Positions 48,708 through 58,625 of a stretch of DNA of 64,000 nucleotides are shown here, in pieces. The notes beneath the pieces are model-generated. The model had not been told where the DNA came from. It saw only the letters and a list, made by a program, of their open reading frames with translations, and made no database searches. This DNA comes from Adiantum capillus-veneris (taxonomy: Eukaryota; Streptophyta; Polypodiopsida; Polypodiales; Pteridaceae). Position 1 is the stretch's first letter. Each line of letters opens with the position of its first letter. The stretch lies in the NCBI GenBank assembly GCA_014529385.2, contig CM043942.1, positions 52,632,774 to 52,696,773 of the forward strand, read 5' to 3'. The translations under genes and the position numbers were made by a program.

Positions 48708-49821
48708 AACATAAACAAAAACGCACACACACATACATAAACAAAGAATGCACACACACATTGAGAGAGGAAAAGAGAGAGAGAGCATGCATAAACAAGA
48801 AACGCACACATTGAGAGAGGAAAAGAGAGAGAGAACATGCATAAACAAAAAACGCACACATTGAGAGAGGAAAAGAGAGAGAAAACATGTATAAACAAAA
48901 AAACTCACACACATTGAAAGAGAAAGAGAGAGAAACTAATTTAACGTCGTAGGAAACTAATTAAAATTAAAAGACCTAAAGATCTAGCCGACGAGGAGTT
49001 GAACTCAAGACCTATTATTCAAGAGGGAAATGGCATAACCAATCTATCATACTTGGCATGGGTGATATAAAGGTTATACCATTTATCTATTTTTATTGGC
49101 ACACACATCCACACACGCGCAGACACAAGAAGAAGAGAGTTATAACGTCGTAGGAAACTATCCTAAAAGACGTTAAAGATTAGGTTAGATGTAGACTTAT
49201 ATTAAATTAGATTTAGGTTTATTTAAGTTAAATTAGATTAGATTTAGGTTTATTTTTAATTAGATTTACGTTTATTTATGCTAGATTTAGATTTACGTTA
49301 TATTAGATTAGATTTAGGTCTCCATAGACTGCGATGCCTGCATGAAGCGGGTGAAGAAATCCCTCAATGGAATATAGGGTATTGCTGCCTTCACTCATGG
49401 TGGGCTCCGTCGATCCAAAAGTACTGGTGAAATGTCTTCAGAAGATAGGGAAGAAGGTGGATCTTCAGGGCGGCAAGAGTCACTACATCCCCGACACAAT
49501 GACCATCTAGACAACCTCTAGTCATTCAACAGCAACTTCAAAGTTAGTAACAAGAGCAAGAACGGTCTAAAGGGCCAATTGCTGTCGTCAGATGTGGATG
49601 GAGATGAGGCAGCGTCACCGCCGGAAGTTAACTCTCACATCTTTAGTGATGAGAATGCCAACTCTTGTCGAGTTATGTGAAAAATTATGTGTTAAATCAG
49701 TTTTAAGGTTCTTATAATCCCTGTTAGTTTAGTTCTTTGTTTTTAATATAACATAATTTACGTTAGATTTAGATTTATGTTATATTAGATTAGACTTAGG
49801 TTTATTTAGGTTTATTTAGGT

Positions 49822-49857
<36 letters not shown>

Positions 49858-50289
49858 GAAGAAGAGAGTTTTAACGTCGTAGGAAACTATCCCAAAAGAC
49901 GTTAAAGATTAAGTTAGATGTAGACTTACGTTAAATTAGATTTAGGTTTATTTTTAGTTAGATTTACGTTTATTTAGATTTACGCTTATTTACGTTAGAT
50001 CGAGTCCACGCAAGAATTACTTACGGTTTAGGGTTTAGAGTTAGACGAACAATGAAAAGATCTACTGTGAAAAGATGTTAAGATGCTGTGAAGTGCTACA
50101 GCTAGAGAAGAGGCAAAGGGGTTTTGTCCACTACATGCAGTATCATGTAGACGTGGGTCTGTAGATTTCTTGTACCCACAAATATAGGTATTGACCAATA
50201 AAGACGAGATTATAACCCGGTGGTTCTGATCTCCGTGCACCTCTAAACCGAGGTGTGTGGGGATTGGACATGACTAGAGAATGTGAGGT

Positions 50290-50349
<60 letters not shown>

Positions 50350-53115
50350 GACGAAGAATGCCAATAGAATATTAAATTTGTTGTCCAGGTTATAAGATTT
50401 TTATCCTCATTATGAGTAGTGACGAGGATGTGGGACCGTCCAACCGAAACACCTATCTCTCAACGAGGGTCTTATGTCCTTGTAATCAATGCAAGCATGC
50501 TGTGCGACGGACAAGACGTGTTTCTTTGCAGCACGTTCGCGAATTTGGCGAGTTTGATCCATCTATTATAGATCGAGTTGTTGCCAATTATAACTCGTCG
50601 GACTCTGACGCTGGCCAACAAGCAACAATCTTGCAACCCAATAGACGTGTTCGCAGGCGCTTTGGTCAAGCAGCATATGTGAGGCCACAAGATGTAGCCT
50701 CTGACAGCTCGGGGGATGATCATGCAGAGCACATTCCCAACGAGGCAATGTTTGAGTCCGAGATTGATGAAATGATCGAGACGATCATGGATTCAGAAAG
50801 GCTTATCTATGATGATATGAAAATTGAAGCCGATACGCCATTGTATAATGGAGCACGTATGTCTAGATTGAAAGCACTCCTGGTTTTTCTCAACATGCAG
50901 GCAAAGTTTGGATGGAGTGACACTAGCGTCACAGCGCTTTTCAGGTGATCTATTACAATTAGTTTACTTTAATAAAACTCTAAATGTATAATGATCTGAT
51001 AGATTTTTACACGACTGTATCGTATTTTTATGTTGTGTAGATTGCTTAAAGAGCACATACTACCAGCTGACAATGTGATGCCAGATTCCCGAGATGAAGC
51101 AAGAAAGATTTTGCGAAACTTGGGGATGGATTACAATTCTATCCACGCTTGTCCTAATGACTGCATTCTTTTCAGAGGGGAATACATAGACATGGAGAAG
51201 TGTCCGAAATGTGATTCCGAAAGATATCGAGTAGATCTCCACGAGACAAAAATTCCACAAAAGGTTTTGCGACATTTTCCTCTGCTTCCTCGCATCAAGC
51301 ATTTCTTCGAATGTAAGTCCATGGCCGCCCTAGCATCATGGCATGAGGAGAATAAATCTTCGGATGGTGTGCTACGAATTCCTGCAGATTGCGCAGCCTG
51401 GAAACATATAGATGGAACATGGTCGGATTTTGCCAGGGAAGCTCGAAATTTGCGCTTAGGCTTGGCTATGGATGGCGTAAATCCATTTGGTCAAAGATCA
51501 ACATCTTACAGTGTATGGCCCGTTGTCATCGTCAACTACAACATTCCCCTGTGGTTGACTACGAAGAAGGGGCACCTATGGCTAAGCTTGATTGTGCCAG
51601 GGCGATATAAAGTGGGGAATATGGATGTGTATCTTCGTCCACTATTGGAAGAGCTTTGATCAGAGGCATTCTAATGTGGACCATGCATGACTATCCCGGG
51701 CTAACAGAATGCTCAGGTGATCTATTGACACTCCTCACTCAACACTGTAAATCTTGTTTTTTCCCATAGTTGATCTATTATCATGTGTATACATGCAGGG
51801 CTTCAAACAAGCGGATACAGAGCATGTGTCACATGTGGACCTAAACTGAATGCACGTAGGGCTCCCTCACTGAAGAAGCAAATCTACGAAGGTCATCAAG
51901 CGTATCTTCCAGAGAATCATGTGTTACGTGACGGCTTTTTGGGAAGAGAGCCACCAAGGATGTCTGCACAAGCATGGTTAGAGCAGAAGGAGATGTGCGA
52001 TGACGGATTGCCTCCAGGGATGAAGAGACTATCTCTATGGTACGAGTACGCAAGCAGGAAGGGCTTAAACGCCCTGATGGACATTCTCAATTCTCGCGGC
52101 GGCATGGTTAGTATTAGGGTTTACTCTTTTCTATTTTTTGTATTGTTTTATAAATGTCGTTATATGTTTATACTTACTGAAAGCTGTCTTATTGTCTTTT
52201 TTTACAGAATCCGACAGATACGCCGCTTGGACGCGATGAGACGTCTGACTAGACGACGTCAGTTTAGCGTAGCTAGATAGCATTAGTTTAAGGTTTCTCA
52301 TAGCTTATGTATCATGAGACGAATTTTATACGTCTTTTTGAACCATGTATATTATTACATTTGTCACCGCAGTTCATTTTGCCAATCAATTCTTTATGCC
52401 TATGATGTTGTACAATTGTCATTATTACATTTGCCAATCAATTCATTTTGCCTATGATGTGTACAATTGTCAATTTTACGCTTGTCAATTTTGCAAACAA
52501 TGCGTCTTGTGGGTGACTATTTTGGGTCTATTATCTACCCTTGCACTTTTTTCAAAAAGTGAATCAAGTACAATATGGTTGATGGGTGGCAGGGCATTCA
52601 ATGCCCTGTCAGCAAATTTTTTTTTCTCTCGGACGTCGCTATAACCGTCGCTATTTATGGCTCTGTAGCGTCGCTATAGACTTCTGTGTAAACGTCGCTA
52701 TGACCGTCGCTATATAGCGACGCTCTCATAGCGACGCTATTAGCGACGCCGGGGGTTATAAAAACCCAGTGTATTTCCGTCGCTAACAGCGTCACAAGAG
52801 CACACAACCTCTTGTAGTGCATGAGTAGCTTATAGTTGCTCTTTTTCTCATTCAATAGGTATAGAAGTGGTTCCTTGTGCCCAAGCATCCTTTAGCTATT
52901 AAATAACCACAGAAGCTTTACTTTCTTGATCATTCGTTTCCATATAAATTTCCAATACCTTAGAGGATTACTTACAAGTTTTGTGAGTGAACCATTTTCT
53001 CCTAGCTCACTTTCTCCTTGTAGTTCACTTTCTCCCCCATCATTCTCATAGATTTCTTGGTTATCATCATCGTCATCTTGTTTTTTCTATCTAATTTCAT
53101 GAAGACATTTTGATT
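46990..53115 (-). CDS. Putative multi-exon gene of unknown function in the tandem unit, copy 1
   Basis: Minus-strand segments look like exons. An acidic one near 53110-52975 (DDDNQEIYEN, GESELGENGS) ends at a GTAAGT-like donor. Another, MLGHKEPLLYLLNEKK at 52888-52820, ends at a donor CAT|GTAAGC. Smaller pieces include GKIMLHKVMADAYEV near 48165-48118 and EVNDEFDECVDHIIN near 47835-47795. A lysine-rich piece (EELLKEKDQASKSLK) ends at 47459. The last exon, 47211-46990, begins after the acceptor TTGTGTAG and ends in TAA or TGA after FVVGSLDSF. The CACTA now sits in what would be an intron. I do not recognise the protein, and the model is tentative. Confidence 0.3.
48000..48099. repeat. (GT)n and (GA)n compound microsatellite
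   Basis: GT units at about 48004-48031 are followed by GA units at 48037-48098. The equivalent site in copy 2 (57079-57193) has expanded GT and fewer GA units, so the tract lengths changed after duplication. Confidence 0.95.
48323..48382. repeat. 28-bp inverted repeat in the CACTA subterminal region
   Basis: Arm 48323-48350 (CGGTGTCGCTATGAGCGTCG plus eight bases) is inverted at 48355-48382 with one mismatch around the loop CAAG. It is composed of the subterminal CGTCGC motif. Confidence 0.93.
48480..48930. repeat. Microsatellites and 50-bp minisatellite in the CACTA
   Basis: (CT)n at about 48474-48494 and (AC)n at 48504-48537 are followed by (CT)n at 48604-48625 and (GA)n at about 48660-48703. 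From 48748 a unit of about 50 bp containing CACACATTGAGAGAGGAAAA and CATGCATAAACAA is repeated about four times. Open frames here are repeat artefacts. Confidence 0.85.
48986..49060 (-). ncRNA. tRNA-like sequence, possibly SINE-derived
   Basis: On the minus strand TATGATAGATTGGTTATGCC resembles a tRNA D-arm/A box. About 30 bases later GAGTTCAACTCC resembles a B box/T-arm. No convincing acceptor stem is seen, so it is at best a tRNA-derived relic inside the CACTA. Confidence 0.25.
49133..50000. repeat. Direct repeats flanking the captured gene in the CACTA
   Basis: A block starting TAACGTCGTAGGAAACTATC and continuing through AAAAGACGTTAAAGATTA is present at about 49141 and again at 49872. A second block, TTAGATTTAGATTTA followed by GTTATATTAGATTAGA, lies at about 49280-49320 and 49762-49802, immediately flanking the HIPP fragment. 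Confidence 0.75.
49321..49680 (+). pseudogene. Captured heavy-metal-associated isoprenylated protein (HIPP) gene fragment
   Basis: HIPPs bind metal ions with an HMA domain and are anchored by a C-terminal prenyl group. Frame 1 from 49324 reads IDCDACMKRVKKSLNGI, the HMA first half with its CxxC metal site, and ends at TAG 49375-49377. Frame 2 from 49409 reads VDPKVLVKCLQKIGKKVDLQ, the HMA second half. The last part, frame 1 again, reads GDEAASPPEVNSHIFSDENA and then NSCRVM before TGA at 49678-49680. That is a typical HIPP end with a CaaX-type prenylation box. The middle of HMA is shortened and there are stops and two frameshifts, so it is not functional. It lies wholly within the CACTA. Confidence 0.85.
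50291..50347. repeat. (GA)n microsatellite near the transposase gene
   Basis: A GA run of about 27 units lies about 65 bp before the transposase ATG. Confidence 0.95.
50412..52247 (+). pseudogene. CACTA transposase (Transposase_21), C-terminally truncated
   Basis: The ATG at 50412 starts MSSDEDVGPSN. Exon 1 ends at 50944 and exon 2 starts at 51041 after TTGTGTAG, joining LFR to LLKEHILP in phase. Exon 2 has the Transposase_21 blocks CPNDCILFRGEY, CPKCDSERY, KVLRHFPLLPRI, LGLAMDGVNPFG and STSYSVWPVVIVNYN. TGA at 51657-51659 after YLRPLLEEL marks an internal deletion. The conserved frame resumes as RGILMWTMHDYPGL and splices from about 51716 to an exon at 51800, GLQTSGYRACVTCG. A last short exon after TTTTTACAG at 52207 ends NPTDTPLGRDETSD. 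The usual long C-terminal half is absent. The element would depend on transposase from elsewhere. Confidence 0.85.
52630..52819. repeat. Right subterminal repeats and TIR of the CACTA
   Basis: At least eight copies of CGTCGCTA/TAGCGACG-like motifs in both orientations precede the terminal CCTCTTGTAGTG. These are likely transposase-binding sites. Confidence 0.88.
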
Positions 53116-53381
53116 ATACATTGAAATAATAGAAGTTCATTACATAGAGCAAATCCAACAAAATGGCACATACCATTGGGGTGCTAGAAGATGATTCGTT
53201 GTTTGGTTTCTTTTTTTTCCATTTTCATTTTTTCGCAAGAGACTTGATGGTCCATGTATAAACGTCCTCTTCTTTCCAATGATAATTTTGTCTAGCTTCT
53301 CTTACAAGCTTAAATTGTAATGGAATTGATGACGATCACCATAGCCATAAGTTGGTTGCTACATCTTCCTTTGTTGTTCGC

Positions 53382-54056
53382 CACTGTCGAATCTCATCCA
53401 AGGAGCCACTTTCCTTAGAAATGAGGTATATCAAGCCCTCACTCATGCTGTCTGCATCTCGCCTGTGTGTAAGATGTACTGAAAGGTGCTGCAAAGGTCT
53501 GAGCCTAGTAAATCCCAATACTCCAAAAAGAAGCTGGGAGTCAAACCATCCTCACTAGGAAAGCTACCACAGGGAAGTGTTCTGAGGGATGTATGGAGCT
53601 CCTCTAACTAGAGAGGCAGCTCAAGACTCTGACGCATCTCCTCAGTCACAAGACAAGGCATCTGTGCCCAAACCTGCTCTTTGCATGCATCCCAACGCTC
53701 TCACTTGGGCTCTGCGGACACAAGCCTCGGTAAAAGTCAGTGGCAACTGCACCCATATCCTCTGGCTCTGAAGCTACAAACCCGTCAGGTCTTCTCAACT
53801 GGCTGACACTAGCGTGTCCATGGTGGGCACCCACCGTCTCAAAGAACGCCCCAATCACTTTGTCACCTACCTGGGTCCACTGAGATGCCTGTCGATGTAA
53901 AGCGAACTCATGACGCCTCTTCTCTATTCTAAGTAGCTCCTCACGAGCCTGCTGCAACTGCTCCTCCACCCAAGAACTGTTTGGATCTGCTCCTGCATCC
54001 TCTACAAGGAAGCAACGCCCCATTTGAGACAGGGGGTCAATGTTACGTACTTTTGA
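53382..54056 (-). mobile_element. LINE fragment, tandem copy 2
   Basis: This corresponds to 44387-45060 of the longer LINE. It encodes the pre-RT linker (IGAFFETVGAHHGHAS at about 53860-53810) with frameshifts. Confidence 0.85.
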
Positions 54057-54934
54057 GCAGAAAAGCTCATTGACCTAAGTAGTCTGACTGAGAAGTTTTG
54101 CAATTGAAAGCAAGAAAAAGATCTCCACACGATTCGTAACGAAATTTCCTAAGCTCCAAATGCTGTAATTAGAACAAAGATCGATAAACTTGCTTGGTCA
54201 TGGCAAGGTTTGATGATCAGGCACTCTAGTCATGCAGAGCTGCATGTCTTCTCCTCATGCGGGATTTTCATGGGGATAATGTTCTTGCGCTTGTGAACAT
54301 AGTGTACAGGCGATGGCGGCTGTGGAAGGTGAGGGAGGAGGTGCAGCAACAGCATGTTAAATGGCGTCCGAGGAGCTGCAGTCTGCAAAGCCTACAAATG
54401 AAAGTTGAGAGAGCGCACATAAGAATTTTGAAAACTTGAGTGCACTGCCTGATTTCATTTGAACGGCGTGGGTAGGCAGATGATCACGAGCGTTGACTAG
54501 CAGAGGACTGCATCCTTTCGCCCTTCGAAAAAAACTTGCTGGGTTAACCAAGTAAACAAATTTGGCCTGCTAAAATAGGCCATAGAGAGATGCACAAGAA
54601 GTACGCTAAATGTTGACGCTCCCATCTGCATTGGCTGTACCTTACGATCATCTTGGTACTTCCAAAAAAATTGCATGAAACTGAATTAGGCACTTGGATT
54701 TAGACACCTTAATCTTGTCGGTTTTCTAGTTTGGCATTGCTATTTTATGTTTGTTGCCTTCATGTGCTGCAACAATCTGGGTCTTAATTTATTAGATCAT
54801 CACATGATTTGGCATAGTGTGGCTGTGATGGTATTTTACAAGCTTTTGAAGCTATTAGCAGTATGAGCTCATGAAGAGGGATTGCATATGAGTGACTTCG
54901 TCTCGCAACATTCTTCTTGCTGTCCAGGATGTTG

Positions 54935-55095
54935 TACGTGTTGGAGTGCAATGACTGCACAATATGCCCAACATGGTTGGATGTTAAATGAAGTCCGTTC
55001 CTCAAATGCAATCACCTTTGCATGTGCCTTGAAGAGTTGTTGGCATTGGGCAAGAAAATTTGGTGAGAATGCTAGTTGCAGGGCTATTGCGTGTA
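54935..55095 (+). pseudogene. Short PPR relic, tandem copy 2
   Basis: The WSAMTAQYAQHG and NAITFACALKSC segments match the relic at 45940-46100. Confidence 0.6.
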
Positions 55096-55140
55096 GTTTC
55101 TTGGCATTGCTTTGATCGACATGCATGCAAAATGAGACGT

Positions 55141-55145
<5 letters not shown>

Positions 55146-55195
<50 letters not shown>

Positions 55196-55203
55196 TTGGA
55201 GCG

Positions 55204-55251
<48 letters not shown>
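55146..55251. repeat. Two (GA)n tracts, expanded relative to copy 1
   Basis: Two GA tracts of about 23 and 22 units are separated by TCGTTGGAGCGTG. Copy 1 has a single tract of about 13 units at 46142-46168. Confidence 0.93.
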
Positions 55252-55252
<1 letters not shown>

Positions 55253-56047
55253 CTGTATAAGCAGATACCTTAACTTGCGCTCCTTGCTCGCTCAAGTCTC
55301 CAGCTTGTGCAGCGCAAAGCTTTCTTTATGCAAGCGCTAGTTTTATTACAAGCATGCATCATATATGGCTCAAAAGGAACGCATGAAAGGCATGCAGTGC
55401 CAAAAAATTCACAAGGGCCTTAGACAACTTACCATATGGTAAAAAAAATAATAATTGCTAGATGATTTACTAGTTCCAATACAAACATCTAGTAAGAGTG
55501 CAAACTAGCAAAAAAGAGACAACTCCTAGATGCTACATATAGTAATTCTCTTACGATATGGAGAGTTGAATAGCCATATGATAATTTAAGTCTCAATATG
55601 GTAAGAAAATTGCTAGTTCAATGTAGGAGTTGACTCACTTACTAGTTTGATCTTACATATGAGTGCTCTCAAACTAGTAAGTCAACTAGCAACTTTTGTT
55701 TCGACCTAGAAATTCATCTAGCAATATATGAGGACGGTTGCTTGCAAACTAGTAATTCATCTACAAACTTTTCTGTAAACGAGCTAGTAGTTCACCTAGT
55801 AATTCATTAAGGAGCATGCAGACACAAACTAGTAATTCATCTCGAAATTTTCTCCTGAGCAAAAAATTTAGGAGAGTTTTCTTCAACATCAGGAGACTAA
55901 AATATGCTTAATTCATAAAGATGGCAGCAAATAGAATGAAGTTTAGCAATCTTTCAAAATGTGCATTACATGCTACAATTTGTTGGATTATAAAAATACT
56001 TGTCATATGTTACAATCATATCCTTCATGGATAAAGGGCCAAATTTT

Positions 56048-57005
56048 TCAAAATAAAAAACTATCAAGGCTTCCAATAACAAAAGCCATGTTACTAAAAT
56101 CTTCACACATAGTGGAAATATTATCATCGTCGTTTGCTCTCTTCTCGAGGAAACTATTCGATCTCTGCATAGCAAAATAGGTAGGTTTGATCAAGTGGTA
56201 CAAGTCTTGTACTTTCTTGAGATTCAACCACATCATTAATATAGTTTCTTTGTCATCCCTAGGCAAATTTTGCGCCTACACAATTGTCACAACAAAATAA
56301 CATGATTTAAAGAGAGACACATATTATTTTTGTAAACATAAGTAAGGCAATGTTGTTAGCTTTTATTACAAACCTAAGATTTTAGAAAATATTGATTTTG
56401 AATCATTGAACATCCCGATTCATTGAACATTCCCCATCAGATTTGTTCTCCTAAACATTTAAAGTCCACTCTTTTATTTTATAGCCACATGCAAAAAGAA
56501 TTTCATTGATGTGAAGAAAAATACCCTTTTCTTTTTAAGCTTTAAAGATGTTGAAGCTTGATCTTTCTCTTTTAGTAGCTCTTCAATCTCAGAAGTATAG
56601 AAGTGAGAAAACATAGCTTTTTTATAACATTACAATTAAGTAGGGTAAGTGTTTTATTAAATAAATATCCATGTGAAACATGTTTGAATAGCCCATTGCA
56701 CTTTAGTGTGCTTTTTCTTTTTTGTTCTTGGTTTACACCATGTGCCCTTTCATTGATTTTTTCCTTCACAAAAATTAAAAAACAGAGTGCAATGTTAACC
56801 GACACAACAAAAAGTTTTAGAGAAAAAAGTACATCAATTAGAATTGTACCAGGTTTATGATATGGTCAACACACTCATCAAATTCATTGTTTACTTCCAT
56901 ATCCTTTTCTTAAAAATAGTTGACAAACTCTTCATCTTGCATATAGTTTCTATATGCCTGACATTCAAAATAGTTTACTCGCATTAAGCAATTGAATTTG
57001 GATAA

Positions 57006-57043
<38 letters not shown>

Positions 57044-57077
57044 TTAGCCGAATTTACCTCAATTATTTCAATTTCTA

Positions 57078-57127
<50 letters not shown>

Positions 57128-57157
57128 TCGCTTGAGTGTGTGTGTGTGTGTGTGTGT

Positions 57158-57197
<40 letters not shown>

Positions 57198-57715
57198 TAA
57201 ACCCCACATACCTCATAAGAATCTGCCATCACTTTGTGAAGCATGATTTTCCCATAGCATCTTAGGAACATATATCTTCGTCACTCTCTAAACACATAAT
57301 AACAAATTTTATCAACATAGGTCATATATTATTGTTATTTTAAGATGAAAGTGCTTACATGAGTAGCTTGTAGTTGCTCTTTTTCTCATTCAATAGGTAT
57401 AGAAGTGGTTCCTTGTGCTCAAGCATCCTTTAGCTATTAAATAACCACAAAAGCTTTTCTTTCTTGATCATTCGTTTCCATATAAATTTCCAATACCTTA
57501 GAGGATTACTTACAAGTTTTGTGAGTGAACCATTTTCTCCTAGCTCACTTTCTCCTTGTAGTTCACTTTCTCCTTGTAGTTCACTTTCTCCCCCATCATT
57601 CTCATAGATTTCTTGGTTATCATCATCGTCATCTTGTTTTTTCTATCGAATTTCATGAAGACATTTTGATTATACATTGAAATAATAGAAGTTCATTACA
57701 TAGAGCAAATCCAAC
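56048..57715 (-). CDS. Putative multi-exon gene of unknown function, tandem copy 2
   Basis: This has the same exon-like segments as the copy at 46990-53115, here uninterrupted by CACTA. The last segment, 56276-56048, reads KKVQDLYHLIKPTYFAMQ and then SLDSF. The acidic segment near 57650-57530 has an extra in-frame 18-bp unit (GESELQ) relative to copy 1. The two copies differ at several amino acids, and no obvious stop is introduced in the last exon. The family is not recognised and no expression evidence is available. Confidence 0.3.
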
Positions 57716-57937
57716 AAAATGGCACATACCGTTGGGGTGCCAGAAGATGATTCGTTGTTTGGTTTCTTTTTTCTCCATTTTCATTTTTTCGCAAGAGACT
57801 TGATGGTCCATGTATAAACGTCCTCTTCTTTCCAATGATAATTTTGTCCAGCTACTCTTACAAGCTTAAACTATAATGGAATTGATGACGATCACCATAG
57901 CCATAAGTTGGTTGCTACATCTTCCTTTGTTGTTCGC

Positions 57938-58625
57938 CACTGTCGAATCTCATCCAAGGAGCCACTTTCCTTAGAAATGAGGTATATCAAGCCCTCACTC
58001 ATGCTGTCTGCATCTCGCCTGTGTGCAAGATGTACTGAAAGGCGCTGCAAAGGTCTGAGCCTAGTAAATCCCAATACTCCAAGAAGAAGCTGGGAGTCAA
58101 ACCATCCTCACCGGGACAGCTACCTCGGGGAAGTGTTCTGAGGGATGTATGGAGCTCCTCTAACTAGAGAGGCAGCTCAAGCCTCTGACGCATCTCCTCA
58201 GTCACAAGACAAGGCATTTGTGCCCAAACCTGATCTCTACATGCATCCCAACGCTCTCACTTGGGCTCTGCGGACAAAAAGCCTCGGTAAAGTCAGTGGC
58301 AACTGCACCCATATCCTTTGGCTCTGAAGCTACAAACCCGTCAGGTCTTCTCAACCGGCTGACACTAGGGTGTCCATGGCGGGGACCCACCGTCTCAAAC
58401 AACGCCCCAATCACTCTATCACCTACCTGGGTCCACTGAGATGCATGTTGATGGAAAGCGAACTCATGACGCCTCTTCTCTATGCTAACTAGCTCCTCGC
58501 GAGCCTGCCATAACCGCTTCTCCACCCAATAACTATTTGGATCTTGCTCCTGCATCCTCTACAAGGAAGCAATGCCCCATCTGAGACAGAGGGTCAATGT
58601 TATGTACTTTTGAGCAGAAAATCTC
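57938..58625 (-). mobile_element. LINE fragment, tandem copy 3
   Basis: This is equivalent to 44387-45060 and 53382-54056. The linker IGALFETVGPRHGHPS is near 58416-58370. Confidence 0.85.

Larger units (their letters stand above)
48265..52819 (+). mobile_element. CACTA (En/Spm) DNA transposon, complete ends
   Basis: The left end is CACTACAAGAGG and the right end is its inverse CCTCTTGTAGTG. The flanking 3-bp duplication CAT is at 48262-48264 and 52820-52822. The tandem copy at 57346-57375 has the uninterrupted site with a single CAT, proving the boundaries. Subterminal regions at both ends carry many copies of GCGACGCT/CGTCGCTA motifs, as is usual for CACTA elements. Inside are microsatellites, a minisatellite, a decayed HIPP gene copy and a truncated transposase gene. 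Confidence 0.96.
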
